Below, piece by piece: positions 40,403 through 47,210 of a DNA stretch of 64,000 nucleotides. The translations under genes and the position numbers were made by a program. How positions within the stretch are numbered: the stretch's first letter is position 1; the number at the start of each line of letters is the position of its first letter. The stretch is from NCBI RefSeq assembly GCF_900156105.1, contig NZ_FTMS01000016.1, positions 1 through 64,000 on the forward strand, in the 5' to 3' direction. The notes beneath the pieces were generated by a model, which worked only from the letters and a program-made list of their open reading frames with translations, was not told where the DNA came from and made no database searches. This DNA comes from Alkalispirochaeta americana (GTDB lineage Bacteria; Spirochaetota; Spirochaetia; DSM-27196; Alkalispirochaetaceae).

Positions 40403-41205
40403 ACACCATCACCGCTGAGGTAATCCATCTGCTGGCCCTCAATAAGAATCTGTACAGCCTCGACGGTGGAAAACGTGGTGGCCGTGAGAACCACCTGCTG
40501 AAGTTGTGCCAGATGCCCCTCCACTCCCAGTGAATTAAAGCGGAAGGCCTCGTTAAAACTCAGGTAGGCTACTCCTCCCTCCACACGAGCCGAGAGAAGC
40601 CGTGTTCCTTCGGGAAGGAGCGTCAGAAGGCCCTTGTCGAGATCTTCGGCGGTGGGACCGCTGATAAGGGTCTCCAGCGCTTTGGTGAGGGGGCTCCTGG
40701 TGGCCGGTCCCGATCGCGAAACTGCTTCGGCCCTGATTCGTCCGTCGTCGGTGACCCGAATAAAATAGACCCGGCTCTGGCTTGTCCTGACGGGCCGCTC
40801 CTCTTCCGTGGGTTGGGGCGGCGGTGATACCTCCAGGACCTGCTGCGGCGCGTCTTCTGTTGCCTTGTCTGTTGCCTTGTCGCGGGGGGCTTCTGCTACG
40901 GGAGCATCCTCCTCCCCGGATGGAGAAGGAGATCCCGGCACAAGAAGGTCCTGCAGTGCGGAAGGATCGGTGGTATCCCGGAGAGGAGCCTCTTCACGGA
41001 CCGCCTCGTCGCGGCGAGATCTCTCGCCATCGGAAGGCTCCCGGGACGGACCGTTCTCAAAGACGACCTCCACAAACCCTGTGTTTTCCAGGACCTCGCG
41101 AATCGAGGGAAGCTTGAACATCAGCAGTATTGATATAAATAAAATCGCCGCAATCCAGAAGATGACTCCCAGATGGGGGCGGTTGGAACCTCGTGATCGT
41201 GCCAT
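40360..41205 (-). CDS. GerMN-domain membrane-anchored protein
   Basis: A 281-residue protein. One membrane helix (about 12-32) is followed by a long acidic, Pro-rich linker with repeated DKATDKATED, and a C-terminal GerMN domain (about 145-270) with KALETLISGPTAEDLDKGL and VAYLSFNEAF. GerMN proteins occur in Gram-positive spore envelopes and in other envelopes; the function is unknown. The 3' end overlaps tlyA by 43 nt in a convergent arrangement. Confidence 0.85.
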   Translation of the reverse strand: MARSRGSNRPHLGVIFWIAAILFISILLMFKLPSIREVLENTGFVEVVFENGPSREPSDGERSRRDEAVREEAPLRDTTDPSALQDLLVPGSPSPSGEEDAPVAEAPRDKATDKATEDAPQQVLEVSPPPQPTEEERPVRTSQSRVYFIRVTDDGRIRAEAVSRSGPATRSPLTKALETLISGPTAEDLDKGLLTLLPEGTRLLSARVEGGVAYLSFNEAFRFNSLGVEGHLAQLQQVVLTATTFSTVEAVQILIEGQQMDYLSGDGVYIGRPLRPGDFRG

Positions 41206-41254
41206 AGCTCTTATTCTCGGCGTTCTTTCCCTCGGGTTTGACTGGAAATCCTGT

Positions 41255-41284
41255 TTGACAGTAAATCGTGGAACAAACTATAGT
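41255..41284 (+). promoter_or_regulatory. Sigma70-type promoter of ptsI, leaderless geometry
   Basis: TTGACA (41255-41260), 18 nt, TATAGT (41279-41284). The ATG at 41293 follows after eight nt. No Shine-Dalgarno is present. Confidence 0.75.
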
Positions 41285-41292
41285 ACCAATTA

Positions 41293-43029
41293 ATGACAGA
41301 ACTCAATGGTATCGCTGCATCCCCGGGGATCGCGATCGGCACAGTCTATGTCTATCGTGACGACATTCCTCGCATTCCCCGCTATCGGATTAGTGAGGAG
41401 CAACTGGAGACGGAACGGACCCGCCTGGAAGAAGCTGTTGCCCGGGCCGGTTCGGACATAGAGGCGATACAGTCAGAAAACGGTGATGATCTCGAGGGAG
41501 ACGAGCGGACAATTCTCGATTCGCACCTCTTGATGCTCCGGGATCCCTCTTTCCTGGATTCCCTGAAGCACCGCATGGAGCAGGAGCTCCTGAACATTGA
41601 GTGGATTCTTTCACGGACCGTCAAGGAAATGATGAACAAGCTCAGCACCGCCGGTGATGCCTACCTGCGGGAGCGCACCTCCGACATCCTTGACGTGGCA
41701 AAGCGGATTCTTAATCATCTTCTTGACCGAAGTCGGCCCGAACTGGCCGATCTCGACGAAGAGGTAGTGCTGGTAACCCATGATCTGATGCCCTCCGATG
41801 CCGTCGCCATGAACAAGCGTATGGTCCAGGCGATCGCCATGGATGCCGGGGGGAAGACATCCCACACAGCTATTCTTGCGCGCAGTTTCGAGATTCCCGC
41901 AGTATTGGGACTGGAGACGATCTCCCGGACCCTTTCGGGAGGAGAAAAAATCATTGTCGACGGAAACCACGGGGTGGTAATCGTTGATCCCGATGCGGCG
42001 ACTCTCCAGCGCTACGCCCGCCTCCAGGGCGAGTGGCAGGAGCACGAAGTACAGCTCATGCGGCTCAATGCCCTTCCGGCAGAGACGACCGATGGCAAGC
42101 TGATCTCCCTGAAAGGAAACATCGAGGTTCCCGAGGAGGTCGAGGGCGTGGGAAACCACGGCGCCGACGGGATCGGGTTATACCGCTCGGAGTTTCTTTT
42201 CCTGGGAACGGCCCAACTCCCTTCGGAAGAGCAGCAATACCGGGCCTACTACCGCGTTCTGGAGGCCATGGCGGGAAAACCTGTCACCATTCGGACCCTC
42301 GATGTGGGCGGCGACAAGGTGTCGGAGCAGATCCGTGCCAGGGATGAAAAAAATCCCATTCTGGGGTGGCGGGCAATCAGGGTCTGCCTGAGCGAGGTTG
42401 AAGTCTTCCGGACCCAGCTTCGAGCGCTCCTGCGGGCCAGTGTTCACGGGCAGTTGCGGATCATGTTCCCCATGATCTCGGGGGTCATGGAGCTCACCCG
42501 GGCTATGGAGATCCTTGATGAAGTGCGGCAGGAGCTGCGGGATCAGGAGATTCCCTTCAACGAGGATATCCCCGTGGGGATCATGATCGAGGTGCCCTCG
42601 GCAGCGCTGACCACGGACATCCTGGCCAAGAAGGTGGATTTCTTCTCGATCGGCACCAACGATCTTATCCAGTACACCGTGGCGGTTGACCGTGGAAACG
42701 AACGCGTGGCGTACCTCTATGAACCTTTTCATCCCGGGGTTCTTCGGCTCATCAAAATCGTGATCGACAGTGCCCATGCCGAGGGTATCTCTGTAGCCAT
42801 GTGCGGTGAGATGGCGGGCGATCCCGTGGCCTCGATGGTTCTGCTGGGGTTGGGCCTGGACGAGTTCAGCATGAGTTCTGCCGGAATCCCCGAGGTAAAG
42901 CGGATCATCCGGTCCGTTTCCATGGCCGAGGCTGAGGAACTGGCCGGGAACGTCATGGAAATGCGCAGCTCCGCCGAGATCGATCGGGAAGTTCGAACGT
43001 ACATGCAGGAGCGGTTTGCCCTCTTTTAG
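41293..43029 (+). CDS. ptsI: Phosphoenolpyruvate-protein phosphotransferase (PTS enzyme I)
   Basis: A 578-residue enzyme that takes phosphate from PEP and passes it to HPr. The phosphohistidine is in GGKTSHTAILARS (His191). The PEP-binding barrel has LYRSEFLFLG, LDVGGDK, IRVCL and SIGTNDLIQYTVAVDRGNE. No HPr or EII gene adjoins it; the only HPr-like domain in the window is in the fusion at 20007-21539. A regulatory PTS is therefore likely. Confidence 0.96.
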   Translation: MTELNGIAASPGIAIGTVYVYRDDIPRIPRYRISEEQLETERTRLEEAVARAGSDIEAIQSENGDDLEGDERTILDSHLLMLRDPSFLDSLKHRMEQELLNIEWILSRTVKEMMNKLSTAGDAYLRERTSDILDVAKRILNHLLDRSRPELADLDEEVVLVTHDLMPSDAVAMNKRMVQAIAMDAGGKTSHTAILARSFEIPAVLGLETISRTLSGGEKIIVDGNHGVVIVDPDAATLQRYARLQGEWQEHEVQLMRLNALPAETTDGKLISLKGNIEVPEEVEGVGNHGADGIGLYRSEFLFLGTAQLPSEEQQYRAYYRVLEAMAGKPVTIRTLDVGGDKVSEQIRARDEKNPILGWRAIRVCLSEVEVFRTQLRALLRASVHGQLRIMFPMISGVMELTRAMEILDEVRQELRDQEIPFNEDIPVGIMIEVPSAALTTDILAKKVDFFSIGTNDLIQYTVAVDRGNERVAYLYEPFHPGVLRLIKIVIDSAHAEGISVAMCGEMAGDPVASMVLLGLGLDEFSMSSAGIPEVKRIIRSVSMAEAEELAGNVMEMRSSAEIDREVRTYMQERFALF

Positions 43030-43057
43030 TACAGTGGTAGTACTACAGTAGTAGTAC
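43027..43057. repeat. TAGTAC-rich repeats with a 7-bp hairpin after ptsI
   Basis: Direct repeats of tagtacag flank the inverted repeat gtactac-agta-gtagtac (43040-43057). It begins at the ptsI stop codon. There is no T-tract, so it is not a standard terminator. Confidence 0.55.
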
Positions 43058-43113
43058 AGTAGAAGCATTGGTAGATAGATAGTACCATGGACGCAGGGCA
43101 GGGGAACAAAGAA

Positions 43114-43146
43114 CCCGGAGAAACAAACCCGGAGAAACAAACCCGG
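43114..43146. repeat. 14-bp tandem repeat upstream of der
   Basis: The unit cccggagaaacaaa is present twice (43114 and 43128) with a partial third copy. It lies in the leader of der, about 40 nt before the start codon. Confidence 0.8.
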
Positions 43147-43183
43147 GCAAGCAGAACCGGAACACACAGAAACGGACAGGATA

Positions 43184-44587
43184 ATGCACAGAATATGTAT
43201 AGCGGGTCGGCCCAACGTGGGAAAATCGACCCTTTTTAATCGCCTGTATGGAAAGCGGTCAGCGATTACCGACAGTATGCCCGGTGTCACCCGGGACGCG
43301 ATCTCGGGCACCGTCTCCCTGGGGGATCTGACCCTGGAGGTCATTGACACCGGAGGAATCGGCGAGGGCGAGGCCCAGCTTGAGCAGGCAGTCTGCTCGA
43401 TAAGCCGCAACGAGATCCGCCGGGCCGACCTGGTGCTCCTTTTGGTCGATGTAACTGATCTGACCGGCGAAGACGAGGAATTGATCGAGTACGTTCGCCG
43501 GTGCGACCGTCCCGTGATCCTGGTGGTGAACAAGGTCGATAACGAGCAGCGAGTTCAGGATGTATCCGAGTTCTGGCGCTTCGGTCTGGAGCGGGTTGTC
43601 TCTATCTCGGCTGCCCACGGCCTGGGCATGGACGATCTTGAAGACGCTGTCCTGGAGGTTCTGGGCGTAGACCCTGATGCCCCGGAGGAATCCTCCGAGG
43701 CCCGAGAGCAGGCAAACGATCCTGACCACAGTAGCGCCGATACCGATGATGAGGACTCCCTCGCAGGAGAAGACGGGGACCATCCCCGCGAAGACCCTCT
43801 GACCCGGCCGGTCCGGTTGGCCATTCTTGGTCAGCCCAACACGGGGAAATCGAGTCTCCTGAATCGCCTGGTGGGCGAGGAACGGGCTCTGGTTTCGGAT
43901 ATCGCAGGAACAACCCGGGACACCGTGGAATCCCGGTTTTCCTACAAGGGAACGGAATTCAATGTGGTGGATACTGCAGGTATTCGCCGCAAATCCCGGG
44001 TCCGGGAGTCCGTGGAGTACTATGCGGTTCAACGTGCGCTCGCGGCCATAGACGATGCAGAGCTGGTGGTTCTTGTGATCGATGCCGTGAAGGGCTTGAG
44101 CGAGCAGGACAAAAAGATCGCCGCCCGGGTGGCAGAACGGGGTCGCGGAGTAGTGGTAATCCTGAACAAATGGGATCTCATGGAGGACCGTGAAAACGCC
44201 CTGAACGCCCTGACCGACCGGATTCATTTTCTCTTTCCTGTCTTTCGTCACGTGCCGATCCTTCCCACTTCCACCATTACCGGGGAGGGGGTCGGCAAGA
44301 TGCTGGATATGCTCCTGCATGTCAGGGGAGAGCTCCATCGCCGGATCGATACGGGACCGCTCAACCAGGCCCTGAAACGATGGCTCGAGCAGACTCCTCC
44401 TCCCTCGGGCAAGCGGCCCATCAAGATTCGCTACATGACTCAGGTTCACGCAAACCCCGTGCGGTTTGTGCTTTTCACGAACCGGAAAAAACTGTTTCCC
44501 GAGTTTTATCTGCGTTATATTCAAAACCAGATACGTCAGGATTTTGGATTTCGGCATATTCCATTTTTTGTCGAATTGAGGGAGTGA
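43184..44587 (+). CDS. der: GTPase Der (EngA), ribosome assembly
   Basis: A 467-residue protein with tandem G domains: GRPNVGKSTLFN and DTGGIG in the first, GQPNTGKSSLLN and DTAGIRRK in the second. A C-terminal KH-like domain follows (PIKIRYMTQVHANPVRFVLF). The linker between G domains is long and strongly acidic (about 168-208), with several Glu/Asp runs. It is needed for 50S subunit assembly. Confidence 0.96.
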   Translation: MHRICIAGRPNVGKSTLFNRLYGKRSAITDSMPGVTRDAISGTVSLGDLTLEVIDTGGIGEGEAQLEQAVCSISRNEIRRADLVLLLVDVTDLTGEDEELIEYVRRCDRPVILVVNKVDNEQRVQDVSEFWRFGLERVVSISAAHGLGMDDLEDAVLEVLGVDPDAPEESSEAREQANDPDHSSADTDDEDSLAGEDGDHPREDPLTRPVRLAILGQPNTGKSSLLNRLVGEERALVSDIAGTTRDTVESRFSYKGTEFNVVDTAGIRRKSRVRESVEYYAVQRALAAIDDAELVVLVIDAVKGLSEQDKKIAARVAERGRGVVVILNKWDLMEDRENALNALTDRIHFLFPVFRHVPILPTSTITGEGVGKMLDMLLHVRGELHRRIDTGPLNQALKRWLEQTPPPSGKRPIKIRYMTQVHANPVRFVLFTNRKKLFPEFYLRYIQNQIRQDFGFRHIPFFVELRE

Positions 44588-44590
44588 ACC

Positions 44591-45829
44591 GTGGGAGTCT
44601 CTGGCCTGCTCGACAAAGAGGGCTACACCTTGCAGGACGTGATGCCCTTGGTGCGGGTGAAGCCCCATGTGTTGCGCTACTGGGAGCAGATGCTCCCCCT
44701 GATCCGCTCCGGTCGTGATGAAGGGGGACACCGGGTCTGGACGGCAGGGCAACTCCGAATGCTTCTTCGTGTCCGCCACCTGGTGGTAGAGCGGGGCGTG
44801 GCAGTGACGGCTGCGGGCGACGCGCTCCTGCGGGAGGCTGCGGGCGATTCCGCCCAAGTCAAGGCCGGGCTCGAGGGAGTTCGTGATGCACTCGCGGCAA
44901 CGCTCCTTCGTCTGCGCAACTCTTCCGGTCCCGGCGAGGGGCTTCGCCCTCCTGCCCTTGAGGGGGCCAATCCGGGAGATCCTTCCCGGGTCGGAGTATC
45001 CCTGGAGCAGTTGATTGCTCAAGGGGTGCTGCCTCTTCCCGATGACGAAAAGAGTGGAGGGGGCTATCCCCCTCTCCCTGTGGTGTCCCCGGCCATCCCT
45101 GAACGGGAAGGAGTTCGGCTCGTCTACAGTCATCTCTTCGCCAGGGGTGCCCCCGAGGCTGTCGCTCGAGCTTTGGCGGCCCTGGTGAGGTATCGTTTGA
45201 GCCAGGAATCCCGGCAGGAGGACCCGGTTCCTCTGGTCGTAGCTGTTCCCTGGGGATGCCAGGAGCTTTACCGACAGTTTTTTCCTGAAGAAACCTTTCT
45301 GTTGCCGGTTCCTCCCCTGCGCTATCGCCAGCGGGTCTGTTGTGCGCCCACCCTGGCGGTTCTTCTGGCGGTAGCCTCCTCTCGGGACCTGGACCTGGCG
45401 TTGCGGCGGTGGGAGCGGGAGACAATTCATATTTGGGCAGCCGATTCACCCCATTCGATACCGCAGGATACGCTCTCTCCCCGGGCGAGGGAGACCTCCT
45501 GCGGCGTGGTCCTGGGGGTCCGGGCTGCTCCCTCGGGCTATCGGCTAACAGAATCTGCAGCGATCCATCTTGAGGCCTGGAGGCCTCATCTGGAAAAAAC
45601 CTTGCGCTGCGGTCGGTGGGTCCGTCGGCCCCCGAAGAAAGGCCCCCTGCCGGGAGAGTTTTCCTCGTTCCGGCTGTGGTTGCGGGATCTGTCGGCGCTC
45701 GAAGGGGCGGCTGTGCTGGTATCTGCCGGTCGGCACCCCGGGGTGTGGCGGGGGTCATCCTGGCTGGAGCAGGTGCGCCTGGTCTGGGGAGAGGCTCCCT
45801 TTTCCGGTTTTCCCGGGGAGGTGCGTTGA
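44591..45829 (+). CDS. MerR-type HTH protein with unknown C-terminal domain
   Basis: A 412-residue protein. Residues 8-75 form a MerR-like winged helix (LVRVKPHVLRYWEQMLPLI ... GGHRVW). The remainder, about 330 residues, is unrecognised: a region rich in Leu and Arg with YSHLFARGAPEAVARAL, VVAVPWGCQELYRQFFP and TIHIWAADSP. It has no signal or membrane helix. The GTG start follows GAGGGAG, 3 nt after der. It is the first unit of a long plus-strand gene series ending with tonB. Confidence 0.7.
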   Translation: MGVSGLLDKEGYTLQDVMPLVRVKPHVLRYWEQMLPLIRSGRDEGGHRVWTAGQLRMLLRVRHLVVERGVAVTAAGDALLREAAGDSAQVKAGLEGVRDALAATLLRLRNSSGPGEGLRPPALEGANPGDPSRVGVSLEQLIAQGVLPLPDDEKSGGGYPPLPVVSPAIPEREGVRLVYSHLFARGAPEAVARALAALVRYRLSQESRQEDPVPLVVAVPWGCQELYRQFFPEETFLLPVPPLRYRQRVCCAPTLAVLLAVASSRDLDLALRRWERETIHIWAADSPHSIPQDTLSPRARETSCGVVLGVRAAPSGYRLTESAAIHLEAWRPHLEKTLRCGRWVRRPPKKGPLPGEFSSFRLWLRDLSALEGAAVLVSAGRHPGVWRGSSWLEQVRLVWGEAPFSGFPGEVR

Positions 45830-45834
45830 GGGTG

Positions 45835-47178
45835 ATGAGGGATGTGCGGGTACGGGCGTTGCGCCTCGGGGCTGGATGGGGGCTTTTCCTCTGTCTGGCT
45901 CCCGCTCTGGCGGCACTCACGGTGTTGCCCGAGACCGATCATGCCCGACGGGAAATGCTTTCCTTCATGACATCTCTGCACCGCCCGTCCCCGGAGACCC
46001 GTCGGGAGGCCTTGAGGCAACGCTCGGGTGATATTGTCCTGTTTCGGACCTACCACCAGGGGGGGAGAATCTATTATGTCTTTGCTCATCCCGATCAGGA
46101 GGGGGGGATCACCCTGGCTGCGCCGGGAACCTGGATCATCCGTCGACGTCTTGAGGACGGGGCTTTTGAGCAGGCCAAGATATTTCTGCAGCACCATGAG
46201 GGGTCCTTCCTTCGCATCGTTCCCCGGGGAGCCGGGGCTGTTCTGGAGATGGACCTTGCGGGCATTCCCTTCTACCGAGGGGTGCCGGTTCCCCTTTCAA
46301 TGCGACGCCTTCTCACGGCTCCTCTGCGAACTCTCCAGGAAAGCACTGCCGGAATTGTCGATTGGAGCCTCCTTGATGTTCGTCGGGATCACCAGGGTTA
46401 CAGACGCGTTATGGACGCAGTCACCCGGATTCGTCCGGTTCTGCCCCTCTTGGGAGATGCCGACGATGGAGGAATGAACGCCGCCGGTGAAATGGTATAT
46501 ATCGCTACGGAGCTTCCCCAGGAAGATGGCGGCGGCTTCAACTGCTCCGGCTTTGCCAAGTGGGTGGTGGATGGCTTTCTCCTTCCCCTCCGGGGGGAAG
46601 GCCTCCCTCTGGCGCCCCTCAGAGAGCGCCATCGGGATCTGAGGGGCACGTCCTGGAGTTCCCGTCTGGAAGAGAGCAGGGATCCCTATTTCGGGCTTGA
46701 TTGGACGCGGAATCTTGCCCTTCAGTATCACGGACTGCGCGATTTCCGGACAAAGGACCCCTCCCGGGATGACCCCCGCCAATGGGATGTACGAAACCCT
46801 GCCTTGGGAGAATATCGGGAAAATCTGGGTTTCCCTCTGGATCAGCTGGAACGGGTTCTCTACTGGTTGGCCCTGCGGGAACCGGGCCACATCTACCTGG
46901 GGAGTGTGAGTCGTAGTTTTGGAGATGCTCCGGTACTGCGGCAGCACGCCCATGTGGCAGTTTTTTTCCCCTGGTTCGATCTGTCCGGGAGATTCCGCCT
47001 GGCTGTGATGGAGCGAGGAATCGAGACAGATCTTGAGTCCCTGAACCGTCGCTACGGGGGTGAATTTGTTCATTTGGTCCGAATTCAGGCAGGATCGTCC
47101 TTTTCTCCTCCTGGCGTGGACCAGGCGGTTCCCGATCTTTCGGTCCTGGAACCCGGAGGTCGCGCGATTCCCGATTGA
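45835..47178 (+). CDS. Secreted putative cysteine peptidase/amidase (NlpC/P60-like signature)
   Basis: A 447-residue protein with a signal peptide (LGAGWGLFLCLAPALA). A motif GGGFNCSGFAKWVVDGF (Cys237) resembles the NlpC/P60 catalytic Cys box (DCSGFV). Residues RQHAHVAVFF (His371 or His373) could supply the histidine, but the separation of about 135 residues is longer than in NlpC/P60, so the fold is uncertain. It begins 5 nt after the MerR-like gene and precedes the TPR gene. A wall-related role is inferred only from the motif and the operon. Confidence 0.6.
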   Translation: MRDVRVRALRLGAGWGLFLCLAPALAALTVLPETDHARREMLSFMTSLHRPSPETRREALRQRSGDIVLFRTYHQGGRIYYVFAHPDQEGGITLAAPGTWIIRRRLEDGAFEQAKIFLQHHEGSFLRIVPRGAGAVLEMDLAGIPFYRGVPVPLSMRRLLTAPLRTLQESTAGIVDWSLLDVRRDHQGYRRVMDAVTRIRPVLPLLGDADDGGMNAAGEMVYIATELPQEDGGGFNCSGFAKWVVDGFLLPLRGEGLPLAPLRERHRDLRGTSWSSRLEESRDPYFGLDWTRNLALQYHGLRDFRTKDPSRDDPRQWDVRNPALGEYRENLGFPLDQLERVLYWLALREPGHIYLGSVSRSFGDAPVLRQHAHVAVFFPWFDLSGRFRLAVMERGIETDLESLNRRYGGEFVHLVRIQAGSSFSPPGVDQAVPDLSVLEPGGRAIPD

Positions 47179-47203
47179 ATCTCATCCACTGCTGGGATAG
47201 ACT
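47175..47203 (+). promoter_or_regulatory. Sigma70-type promoter of the TPR gene, leaderless geometry
   Basis: TTGAAT (47175-47180), 17 nt, TAGACT (47198-47203). The ATG at 47211 follows after seven nt. The -35 box overlaps the stop codon of the preceding gene, giving an internal promoter for the TPR-barrel-TonB genes. Confidence 0.65.
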
Positions 47204-47210
47204 CGCACGT

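Noticed and set aside
43259-45430. Minus-strand frame of 723 residues
   Set aside because: Antisense to der and the MerR-like gene; no motif and no plausible start.
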